This document shows, piece by piece, positions 11,992 through 21,259 of a stretch of DNA of 64,000 nucleotides. The notes beneath the pieces are model-generated. The model did no database searches. It was not told the DNA's origin and saw nothing but the letters and a program-made list of their open reading frames with translations. The translations under genes were made by a program, and so were the position numbers. Source of the stretch: Bombardia bombarda. Taxonomy: Eukaryota; Ascomycota; Sordariomycetes; Sordariales; Lasiosphaeriaceae. Every line of letters starts with the position of its first letter. Position 1 is the first letter of the stretch. The DNA lies in the NCBI GenBank assembly GCA_030512295.1, contig JAULSR010000001.1, forward strand, positions 9,881,001 through 9,945,000. Direction: 5' to 3'.

Positions 11992-14105
11992 ATGTCGGGC
12001 ACCAGTGCCGCCAGCAATGGCGGGTCGGAATCCCACTCGCACGACTTTGCGACATCGACGACGACTCCCAGCCGCCACCATGGCAATCCCAGTCCCCTCT
12101 CGTCGACACCGGCCTCGGCTCTGCAGCAATCTACAGGCACAACCTCCCCAGGGGCCGCTAGATCGGGTCCACATGTCCACTATCCACCCCATATCGACAC
12201 TGCTGTCGGTGGTGCGAACTCAAGTGTTGCTAGCCATGTGCCCCCCCTAAACGACATCGACTTTAATCCAGTCATGCGCCGCCGGACAGGTCGTGTTGGT
12301 ACCTTCAGGACCGTCGAGGACTTCAATGACTTTGAGGTCCGCCCCGGATGGCGTCGTAGGCTTCTTCTTATTGCCCTCGCTCCATGGGTCCAGACATTCG
12401 CTGGCCGACCGTGCTGACTGATGCGCCCGCGTAATAGCTGGTGCCGAACCTGGTGTCGACCCAAGCAAACCCGACGGAGGCCATGCCTCGATGCCCGAGC
12501 TCCGCGCGCCTTGCGAAATCACCATCGTCGACTTCTCGCAAGACAAACTCTCCATTCACAGCCTCGACAATGACTCCCTCGGCCCCTTTCTCAAACTGCC
12601 ACAGCCGTTCTGGGTCAAATGCCGCTGGATCAACGTCAACGGCCTCAGTTGGGATGTCATCCAGGCTCTGGGTAGTAATAAGAACCTACACAAGCTGGCT
12701 GTTGAGGACCTGATGAACACAAGGAACAGGACAAAGGCAGAGTGGTATGCTATATACTATCTATCTTCCCAAGATGGCGCAAGTAGAAAGACTGAGGAGT
12801 ACGACCGTCTAGGTTCCCGACACACGCCTTCATTGTCTTGACCTTGCAGAAACTTGTGCACAACTACGATTCCGATAACGAGAGCTGCGATTCCGACGTC
12901 GGCGACGATGATACTGCCAGTCGGGCGAGCGGGTGGAGTTTGCGCACGCACAAGCGCCTCTCTAAACGGCTCAAACGATTCTTCAAGAGCAGTGAGAAGC
13001 GCGCCAGCAACAGTACGGCCGAGACGGGCCTCGAGACTGGGAAGGACGGGACCTTGAATCCTTACGCCAGTTCTCAACCGATTGGATTGCCTAGTCACCC
13101 GGGCTTTGATCAACTACGCACCCTCCAGCGGTATCATGCCGCTCCAGACGATCCTCGAACAAGGTTTATGGAGAAGCATTCAGCTCTGAACTCCAAGGAC
13201 CTCGCAGTGGCCTGTGAGCAGGTGTCCATGTTCATCACTCAAGACAACAGCATCATCAGCTTTTTCGAGCAGTCGGCCCAAGATGTTGAGGTGCCCATCA
13301 TTCGGCGTCTCCAGACGAACGACACCATCATTCGACAGTCATGCGATGCATCCATGGTTGGACAAGCCATCATTGATGCCATCATCGACCTGGCAATTCC
13401 TGTTACGGCATGTTATGGGGATGTCATCAATGACCTTGAGCTCGACGTCTTGACGCGGCCTACCCTGAACCACACCAAGAATCTGTACATTGTTATCACC
13501 GAGATCAACAAGATGCTGAATTTCATCACCCCCATAACCACGCTCATCAACGCCCTGCGCGATCACAAGGCCAACATGTCGCAGGATGACGCTACTGCGA
13601 AGCTCCAGGATCCAAAACACGGAGTCATCATCACGCCCATGACATACACATATCTGGGGGACGTCCTGGACCATAGCGTCATGATCACAGACTCTTTGAA
13701 CCAGCTCAAGAACTCGGCCGATGGCATGATTGGGCTCATTTTCAACACCATCTCTGTGTACCAGAATGAGTCCATGAAACAGCTCACCGTGGCCACCATC
13801 ATCTTCCTTCCACTGACCTTCTTGACCGGCTATTTTGGCCAGAACTTTGATCCCTTCGATGATATATATAAAGGCGTTGGCTTCTTGTAAGTGCATATAA
13901 CACCACATTTCATCAACCTCTTTACAATAGCTTGCTAATAGGGGTTATATGTAGTTGGAAAATTGCGGTTCCTGTGGTTTTCACCACCATTGCCATTTTA
14001 TTAAGAGAAGTCATCTACGACTACTTCAAGACCCTGCTACAACGGCGTTACATTGTGCGTCTGAGAAAGAGCCACTCGAAAAGGAAATCTCGGAAGCGCG
14101 CATGA
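11992..14105 (+). CDS. CorA-like divalent metal ion transporter
   Basis: Four exons are proposed: 11992-12355, 12438-12744, 12813-13886 and 13955-14105, giving 631 residues. The second intron is placed so that KAEW joins FPTHAFIVLTLQKLVH, a stretch typical of fungal CorA-family proteins. The long N-terminal half is soluble and Ser/Thr-rich, then acidic and basic (DSDNESCDSDVGDDD, then a Lys/Arg cluster). The C-terminus has the two CorA membrane helices: MKQLTVATIIFLPLTFLTGYF ending in the pore-entrance motif, and FFWKIAVPVVFTTIAILL. The tail is strongly basic (HSKRKSRKRA). The pore motif reads YFGQNF rather than the canonical YGMNF, so Mg2+ selectivity should not be assumed. It is inferred to be an integral plasma or organelle membrane protein that assembles as a pentamer, as in the family. 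Confidence 0.85.
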
Positions 14106-14667
14106 TTCTACGCTATGCGGCCCTATGAAGCTGAAGTGTTTTATGCGTATCGATCTGGTTAGGGGCGAGGTGGATGGGTCGGTTCACGTGGTGTTGGTTT
14201 GGCGGGATCGGATACTTTTCTTTCTACGATACCTATATTCTAGCGTTGCAGGTTGAATCAGGCTGTGACTATACGAAACTATTTTATTAGCCCGTGAATT
14301 GGCATCTTGCTTAGCTTGACCCGATGCGCCCTTTTCACGCCCCCCTTTTACTCTCCGCACAAGCTCACTTCTCCGCATTCAGTCCTCGGGTCAACTTCCC
14401 GTTAACCGTAGTCGTCTAGAAAGGCACTGCCGAGCGGGGCGGAGAATATTTCGCGGCAGTAATAGATGCAAATAAGGCGCTGGCAGAGCAGTTGTTAATG
14501 GATCACTTAAAGAGCGACAAGAGCCGGCTTTCAGATGTTCCTAATCATGATAATTACACCTGGTAAAGACCTCGATGCAAGGCTATCAACACTGCACAGG
14601 ATACGACTCTAGAATCGCAGCAACCATACAGCACACCTTGAGTACTGATATGCCTCGAATCGGTATT
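14106..14667. other. intergenic upstream of ALDH
   Basis: No gene is seen. An in-frame upstream ATG at 14575 would add about 31 poorly conserved residues to the ALDH, and another ATG at 14650 would add six. Confidence 0.4.
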
Positions 14668-16281
14668 ATGGCACCTCACGCAGAACCTACGACAGACGAC
14701 GGCCAAGTAGGCATAACCCATGTCACGTCACTGGCACAACCGCAGCAGCTACATATCGATGGCGTTTACCAGGCTAGCTCTGATGGCGCTACCTTTCCCG
14801 TCAAGAATCCCATGACAGGCAACACCATCTACGACTGCGCCTCGGCCACGGTTGATGACTACAGCGTGGCGATCGACAAAGCGCATGCGGCGTATCAATC
14901 GTGGTCTGGGACAGGCCCGTCTGCCAGACGGCTCATCTTTCTCAAGGCGGCCGACATCATCGAGTCGTACATGGGCGAGGACGCGCCGGAGCTCCTGGCA
15001 CAGGAGGTGTCGGCGACCAAGTTCTGGGTCAAGGTCAACATGTTCGCCACGGCGGGGGTGTTTAGGGAGACGGCGGGGCTGGCGACGCATATCAAGGGCG
15101 AGATTGTGCCGGCAGATCGGCCAGGGACGACGATTCTTGTTGAGCGGCAGGCGGTGGGTGTGGTGTTTGCCGTCTCGCCATGGAACGCACCGGTTTGTCT
15201 AGACTCCAGAGTCCACCCACCACCCGCGCGCTCAAAGAAGAACCAAAGCACTGATAATGCAAGCCAGGTAAACCTCACGGCACGCGCAATCGCCTGCCCT
15301 CTAATCTGCGGCAACACAGTGGTGCTCAAGCCATCCGAGTTCAGCCCCAAGTGCCAGCATCTGGTTGTGCGTGCCTTGGCAGCGGCTGGTCTGCCGCCGG
15401 GATGCTTGAACTTCCTCCCGACAAGCGCAGAAAGAGCGCCAGAGGTGACAGAGTTCGCCGTCAAGCATCCCAAGGTGCTCCGGGTCAACTTCACGGGTAG
15501 CGATCGGGTGGGCAGAATCATAGCCGGGTGGGCGGCCACGTGCCTGAAGAGGTGCGTACTCGAGCTTGGTGGCAAAGCACCTGTGATTGTGCTGGAGGAC
15601 GCGAATATCGGCGACGCTGTCGAGGCGGTCGTGTTTGGCGCGCTCTCCAACAGCGGGCAGATCTGCATGTCGACAGAGCGCGTGCTGCTTCACAGGTCGA
15701 TTGCGCCTGAGTTCAGGACACAGCTGCTCGCCAGGACGGCGAGCCTCAAGACGGGCAACCACCTCGAGGACGCGGACGTATCCATCTCTGGCCTGTCTAC
15801 GCCCGCATCGGCCGCGCGCGTAGTGGGCATGATCAAGGACGCGGTGGACGGCGGCGCAAAGCTGCTGGCGGGGGACCTAAGGATCACAGGCCCCAACAAT
15901 ACTGTTGTCGCGCCTCACATACTCGAGCATGTCCGTGGGGATATGGACGTGGCGCATCGGGAGTCGTTTGGGCCTGTCATGGTGCTGGCGGAGTTTGGGA
16001 GCGACGACGAGGCGATTGGGCTGGCTAACGGCAGCGAGTTCTCGCTCTGCGCCAGCGTCTTCTCGAGGGATGTGATGCGGGCGCTGGATGTGGCGAGACA
16101 GGTGCGGGCGGGAAGCTGCCATGTCAATGGCCCAACCGTCTACGTCGAAGCTACGTTACCCAACGGCGGGACCGGAGGCAGCAGCGGGTATGGCCGCTTT
16201 GGCGGCTTGGCTGGCGTCGAGGAGTTTACGGAAAGAAAGATTATCACCATGGCCAAGCCGGGAATGAAGTTTGTGTTCTAG
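14668..16281 (+). CDS. salicylaldehyde-dehydrogenase-like aldehyde dehydrogenase
   Basis: This is an NAD(P)-dependent aldehyde dehydrogenase that oxidises an aldehyde to its acid, probably in the cytosol. The family text HIDGVYQASSDGATFPVKNP, VGVVFAVSPWNAP and VVLKPSE marks the Rossmann domain. The general-base Glu is in LELGGKAP (about residue 274) and the catalytic Cys in NSGQICMSTERV (about residue 308). The overall pattern is closest to salicylaldehyde/aromatic ALDHs. Two exons are proposed, 14668-15192 and 15268-16281, giving 512 residues. The 75-nt interval between them begins GTTTGT and ends CCAG, breaks the conserved WNAPVNLTARA block, and is therefore read as an intron, although it contains no stop and keeps frame. 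Starts at 14650 or 14575 are also possible. An aromatic substrate is inferred, not shown. Confidence 0.88.
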   Translation: MAPHAEPTTDDGQVGITHVTSLAQPQQLHIDGVYQASSDGATFPVKNPMTGNTIYDCASATVDDYSVAIDKAHAAYQSWSGTGPSARRLIFLKAADIIESYMGEDAPELLAQEVSATKFWVKVNMFATAGVFRETAGLATHIKGEIVPADRPGTTILVERQAVGVVFAVSPWNAPVCLDSRVHPPPARSKKNQSTDNASQVNLTARAIACPLICGNTVVLKPSEFSPKCQHLVVRALAAAGLPPGCLNFLPTSAERAPEVTEFAVKHPKVLRVNFTGSDRVGRIIAGWAATCLKRCVLELGGKAPVIVLEDANIGDAVEAVVFGALSNSGQICMSTERVLLHRSIAPEFRTQLLARTASLKTGNHLEDADVSISGLSTPASAARVVGMIKDAVDGGAKLLAGDLRITGPNNTVVAPHILEHVRGDMDVAHRESFGPVMVLAEFGSDDEAIGLANGSEFSLCASVFSRDVMRALDVARQVRAGSCHVNGPTVYVEATLPNGGTGGSSGYGRFGGLAGVEEFTERKIITMAKPGMKFVF

Positions 16282-17360
16282 CAGCTTGGAGGCGGCCGTT
16301 CGGGGTGGGAGAGTTAGTGCACTATGATAATCGCTAGGTGGGAAGCACTAGACTGGGTAAAGCCACTAAAGTCCCACTAGAACTACCTACACATTTGGAA
16401 GGTTACCTCTGCGAGTTCTGCCCTACACGAGCTACACACTGCTGTAGTGAGCAAGCCTTATTATCCGGGGGGCAGGAGAATACGAGCTCTTGGCTTCCAT
16501 TGCAGTCAGCACGGTGGTTGGTCGCTGCTCCCTAGGCGAACCCCGCGTTCTGTAGGTGTCTCAGTGGTTGGAATGAAGTTCAGATCTCCATCGTTGACCA
16601 ACTTTCTTTTCAGTTTCCATTCTATTTTTGCGCTTGACGACATGGTGCATCCCCACGTTGCCCAACTAGGGCTTGTAGTTGCACTGGACCCTGGTCCTAA
16701 GAAACAAAGTTTTGCTGTCGCACTTCGTGCTGTTTGTTATATGGCGCACCCAGATGGATCCTGCATGCCCGCCCATCAATGGATAGGTTCCGCCATTCGT
16801 CGAATAATCTAGAAAACTACTCGAACCATGTTCACGACAGCCTCGGAGAACTGTCTCCTAATGTTGCATGCAGTAGCAGACCCCTCTACAGACCCCTCTT
16901 CTGCCTCTGCCGTCCTCGTAATTGGGATGACGAGGTAAAAACAACATCAGCTCTTACTGGCTCACTGGCTCGTGTTATGGGAATACGAGACCTTTAGTCA
17001 GGGTCGGGTAGGATATTCAAGGGTAGACAGAGCTTACCCAAGCGACCCAGCCTCCGATTCCCCTCGTTCTGGTCACCGCGTGACCGGCCAGACCTTGCAT
17101 CACGCCTGACTGCGAACTGCGATCGCCAGATGGGACGGTTACTCGACCGACCATCTCAATCTCGGCGGTGCAACGGCATACGAGATGGACGATGGATGCA
17201 CGGCAGGCCATGGACCCGACTGATATAAAATGCAATCCTCATCCTGTCCCCTCTGGCATCATGAACACCCTCACCACCATCACCACCATCAGCAATCATC
17301 AACACCTTCCGACCAGCCTTAACAGCAGTCATATCCACTCGCTACCATAACTCCATAGCC
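16282..17360. other. intergenic, no gene recognised
   Basis: Several frames of 60-120 codons occur, but they overlap one another and lack any motif. The last 150 bases contain a TATA box and a CAC/CAT-rich leader for the next gene. Confidence 0.5.
17224..17230 (+). promoter_or_regulatory. TATA box
   Basis: TATAAAA lies 137 bases upstream of the ATG at 17361 and is followed by a C/A-rich leader. The arrangement is typical of a strongly expressed fungal secreted protein. Confidence 0.5.
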
Positions 17361-18173
17361 ATGGCCCGAACATCCTTCATTGCTGCCGCCATCCTGGCCC
17401 TCAGCACCAGCGTCCTGGGCGATCTGCAGACTTGCGGACCGGCGCAGTATGACCCCGCGCAGGCAAGTCCGGTCCCAACACTCACCACCACCCTTACTAC
17501 ATAACTAACAAGCTCCCAGTATGTCTGCTACGAGAACCAGTTTCTCTGCCCCATCACGGCAGGCGAGCCGCTTTCCGTCTGCGGCGGCGCCTGCTACAGC
17601 AAGTTCCAGTACACGTGCACCAACGGCGCTCTGGCCCTGCTCCCCCCCGTCCCGCAGGGCACCCCCTTCATCCTGACCGCATCCAACCCCACTCTCTCCA
17701 TCGACGGGCAGCCCATCAACGCCGGCTTCGGCAAGTGGCTCATCGGCGGCACCACCCAGAGCTACTGCCCCGTCGAGCAGGTCGGCGCCTCCTGCCCGCC
17801 CGGCAACATCACCGCCATCTACGCGGGCGCCGGCGACGGCGCCGCCATGGACGTCATCGTCCCCGGCGGTCAGCAGGTCTACCTCGACCCCTTCTGGAGC
17901 GTCGCCTACACGCAGGCTCACTCGGCATACGTGCCCTCCGGCAGCATCCGCACCGGCCTCGCTGCCTACGCCGGCGGCGGCTTCATCAACCTCAACGGCA
18001 ATGGCTGGGGCTGGGTTGCCTGCCCGCCGAGAGCCTCGGGCCCTGCCGGGCCCCAGTGGGGACTGGTGGGCAGGAACGCGACCAACGCCGAGAACCTGAC
18101 CGGATGCACGCCCGTCAACCTCAAGGTCAACCTGCTGCCCGTCGGCGCTGTCGGTGCGTGGCAGTACAGCTGA
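17361..18173 (+). CDS. secreted PhiA/IgE-binding-like protein with CBM52-like N-terminus
   Basis: Two exons, 17361-17462 and 17520-18173, give 251 residues. The intron has a GC-AG boundary (CAG|GCAAGT), and splicing it restores CGPAQYDPAQ-YVCYENQF. A signal peptide is clear (ARTSFIAAAILALSTSVLG). The next 50 residues carry a Cys pattern (CGPAQYD, YVCYENQFLCPI, CGGACYSKFQYTC) resembling the short carbohydrate-binding domain of fungal endo-1,3-beta-glucanases (CBM52). The remainder (TLSIDGQPINAGFGKWLIGG, SYCP, VPGGQQVYLD, FTQAHSAY-like text and a final GAWQYS) resembles the fungal PhiA/IgE-binding secreted family. Members sit in the cell wall or medium; PhiA is linked to phialide and spore development in Aspergillus. 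A structural role at the wall is inferred. Confidence 0.75.
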
Positions 18174-18879
18174 ACGAGAGTGGATGATGATTGGTTATTG
18201 GAGAAATAAGGGCATGGGAATGATATAATGATTAGATTAATGGATCGTACAAAGTTAAAATATAATGAGTAATGGAATAGAACTACTACTCTATATTATG
18301 GAAATATTACCTCTGACTTCACGCTGTCTCCATCAACTGCGCATGGTCCCTTGACGGGGGTATTTAGGTACTCAGTAAGCTGCAGATAGTCCGGAAATAA
18401 GCAAAGATTGATTATGGCTCAGGGCATGTTCCCTCATTATAACGATTCTAGAAATGTGCTGCAGGATCGAGACCGGCAAACGCTATTCCAAAGACGGGGG
18501 TGATAAGAGAGGAGGAATAGGAGAAACTTGAGCCCGACCACATTGTACCAGATGCAAAGCAAAGGCAGGGATAACCAATCCCAGTCCTCCGTGTCCCCCG
18601 ACACAGCAAATTCAACATGCTTACTCATCTCTGCTAATGTAATCGGCTTCTCTTCGTTGTGCCTATCATTTTGGAAAGGGTATAGCGTCACGATCTCTTC
18701 TTTTGGTGTTTCCTAAATGCCTCTAGCTATAACGTACCAAGCTAACCACGAGCTTGCCTACACCTATATATACATAAAACCTCCCTAAAAAGTCAGACAT
18801 TCCATTTTGTCTGGCTATTCGTGGCATGCAGTCCATTTTCGTGAATTCAATAAGGCGACGTCAGAAAGAGTTGAGCAAA
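18174..18879. other. intergenic, no gene recognised
   Basis: AT-rich sequence follows the stop of the secreted protein gene. No protein-like frame is seen. A TATA-like element near 18765 belongs to the next gene. Confidence 0.5.
18765..18772 (+). promoter_or_regulatory. TATA-like element
   Basis: TATATATA lies about 108 bases upstream of the ATG at 18880 and 54 bases upstream of the alternative ATG at 18826. The greater distance favours the downstream start. Confidence 0.35.
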
Positions 18880-20132
18880 ATGAACGAGCTTGTCATCTTT
18901 GGCGTCCCCAAGCTCACTTCGCAGCGACGCAAGGTTGAGATTCCGTATGTGCCCGGTGATATAATAGCTTGGACTTTCTAGATGTTTTCAGTTCTCTAGC
19001 TGACCCTTTCACAGAAAGCCTGCCTATAACGAAGTCCTAATCAAGGTTGTCGCAACCGGACTGAACCCCAAAGACTGGAAGGTAAATGGCCATCACGGAC
19101 TGCCTCACGTATATCGGTATTAACATAGCGTCTCCTATCTCACCAGTTCGTCAAGCGCCGCGATGAGACCAAAGCCCTCAACGCCGGTGACGATATCGCG
19201 GGCATCGTCGAGGCCGTCGGCGACAAGGTCTTCGAGTACAAACCGGGCGACCGCGTGGCCGCGTTCCACCGCATGGGCGAGCCTGCCGGCGCCTACGCCG
19301 AGTACGCCATCGCACCCTTCTCCACCGTCTTCCACCTGCCACCCAGCATCTCCTTCGAGGGCGGCGCTGGTCTCCCCCTCTCCTCCATGACGGCCGCGCT
19401 GGCCCTCTACCAGCTCCTGGGCCTACCGCTCCCCACCGTGCCCGGCAACAAAGACATCCCCTTGCTCATCTACGGCGGTGCTAGCGCCGTGGGCGCCTTT
19501 GCCCTGCAGCTCGCCAAGCTGAGCAACATCAGCCCCATCATCACCGTGGCGGGGTCGGGCATCGACTTCGTCGAGTCGCTCGGCGCGGCCACGCACATTG
19601 TCGACTACCGCAAGGGCGACGTCGCGGCCCAGATCCTCGCGGCCCTCGGCGGTAAGAAGCTGCACCACGCGTTTGATGCCATTTCGGGCAGCAAGAGCTA
19701 CGAGATCATCAGCGAGGTGCTGGTCGCGAGCGGCGGCGGCAAGATCAACATGGTGGACCCGCCCGAGGACGAAAGCTGGACTTGGCCGGCCGGCGTTGAG
19801 TTCTCGCGTACCTTTGTCGCCAGCGCCTACGGCCAGAAGCATGCGCACATCACCCAGGAGCAGGCGGAGAAGGATGGCGAATTTGCTTACTTCTTTTATC
19901 GTTATCTGACTTATCTTCTGGCCGAGGGCAAGTTCAAGCCGCACCCGCACCAGGTGTTGGACGGTGGTCTGGACGGAGTAGTCCAGGGTGTTCAGAATCT
20001 GCATGACGGTAAAGTCTCAGCCAAGAAGCTGGTTGCAAGGTCAGCACCGCTACCCTTCCCGCTTCTCGATGATTTCCCGGTCCAGCTAGGAGCTAACGAG
20101 TTTACAGAATTGCCGATACACCTGGTCTCTGA
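18880..20132 (+). CDS. MDR-family quinone oxidoreductase / zinc-less alcohol dehydrogenase
   Basis: Four exons are proposed: 18880-18944, 19015-19081, 19147-20039 and 20108-20132, giving 349 residues. The last exon is only 25 nt and supplies the family-typical end KLVARIADTPGL. The protein begins with a GroES-like fold (PAYNEVLIKVVATGLNPKDWK, DIAGIVEAVGDKVFEYKPGDRVA). A Rossmann NADPH-binding domain follows (LLIYGGASAVGAFALQLAKL). The Cys/His zinc ligands of true alcohol dehydrogenases are absent, which places it with quinone/enone reductases. The fungal trans-enoyl reductases that work with polyketide synthases belong to the same superfamily, but no synthase lies nearby. An in-frame ATG at 18826 would add 18 basic residues. 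The substrate is unknown. Confidence 0.87.
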
Positions 20133-20404
20133 ACCCACTCATACCAGCGGGAGAAGGAATCTGCACTTGTATGGTGATAATTCAGTGGACAAGGAGATCG
20201 CAGCAAGCATGCCCGAGAGATAAAACGGGTTGAAAACAAACTTCACTCAATAGTCACGTCATAGTCACCACAGAGGAATTCTGCTGTAGGTAGTTGGCCT
20301 GGAAATTCCCATCACTGTTTGCTTTGATAACCATCCACCACGAGTCCCAGCTTCCTCCCAGCCTGTGCAAATAAAAGACAAAATGAAAAAGACAAAAGAG
20401 TAAA

Positions 20405-20455
20405 CTGTGGTCCCACCACCACCCGGAAGATGTCGAGACAGAGCTTCCGCCACAG
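20405..20455. repeat. 51-bp imperfect palindromic repeat, copy 1
   Basis: The unit starts CTGTGG and ends CCACAG. An inner CGGAAG pairs with CTTCCG, which directly abuts the final CCACAG. The copy is embedded in A-rich linker sequence. A second copy lies about 90 bases downstream. Confidence 0.8.
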
Positions 20456-20493
20456 TTTGAAGATAAAATACAAAAATACAGTAAAAAAAAAAA

Positions 20494-20545
20494 CCGTGGT
20501 CCCGCCACCACCCGGAAGATGTCAAAGACAGAGCTTCCGCCACAG
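20494..20545. repeat. 52-bp imperfect palindromic repeat, copy 2
   Basis: This copy is nearly identical to that at 20405-20455, with a few differences (CCGTGG for CTGTGG, GTCAAAGAC for GTCGAGAC). The A-rich linkers before each copy also align, so the repeating unit is about 89-90 bases. A more degraded third copy may end near 20360. Confidence 0.8.
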
Positions 20546-21105
20546 TAAAAAGCCATCCCCTACGCCGCGCCCAACAATCGTCCCATCCATCTTCCACGAC
20601 CAGAGCCGATACCCCAGATGTTACGGTTGTCCCGATGTCTCATGCCATATGCAGTCGCTTTTCGGTCGGAGAGCAGGGCAATTCAAAGAAACATCCGTAC
20701 GCTCAGCGACCTAGAGTGCCAGAGGGCGGAGCCATACACACACAGGCGACGCTGGGCTTAAAGGACAATGTAGACACCCTCTCTAACACTGCCATTGGCA
20801 TGAACTCGCGAGAGAACGCTGGACTTAAGTGCAGAGTGCGGGCGGGAATTAGTCGTGTCAAGAAGGTCATGTCGGACTAGTGCATTGTAGAGTTTGGTTC
20901 ATGATGAAAACTTATTCGTGTTAGCAATGGGTGAGTCGGAGTGGGGGTGGGGGTTGGGATAAAGAATGGAGAGCGGGGTTCAGGTTGGGTCATAACGAAA
21001 GACGGGACATACTGCTGAGTCGTGTGAGTCGGACGTCGAGGTCTATTATGGTTGGCGATGAGATTTGGCGATGGAGGGGAGGTGGGGTTGGGGACGGGGG
21101 TCGGG

Positions 21106-21156
21106 CGGGGTTGGCAAAGAAAATGAGAAAGTGATGCGGCAAGAAAAGTAAATGAG
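21106..21156. repeat. imperfect direct repeat, copy 1
   Basis: This purine-rich segment contains GTTGGCAAAGAAA and later GGCAAGAAAAGTAAA. It matches 21208-21259 with substitutions and a small length difference. Confidence 0.6.
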
Positions 21157-21207
21157 TAAATGGGATGTTCAGCTAGAAGGAGCTAGCTAGAAGTGATTGT
21201 TTGATGC

Positions 21208-21259
21208 GAGGTGGAGTTGGCGAAGAAAGTGTGATGAGATGCAGCAAGAAAAGTAAAGT
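21208..21259. repeat. imperfect direct repeat, copy 2
   Basis: This is the partner of 21106-21156, containing GTTGGCGAAGAAA and AGCAAGAAAAGTAAA. The offset is about 103 bases. Confidence 0.6.

Noticed and set aside
14575..16281. 34.7-43.9 kb style biosynthetic cluster extended to include the ALDH and quinone oxidoreductase at 14-20 kb
   Set aside because: The genes are separated from the later group by 15 kb with unrelated housekeeping genes such as FAD synthetase, and no core synthase connects them.
20040..20223. Read-through extension of the quinone oxidoreductase frame
   Set aside because: An intron at 20040-20107 followed by a 25-nt exon gives the conserved end KLVARIADTPGL; the read-through peptide does not resemble the family.
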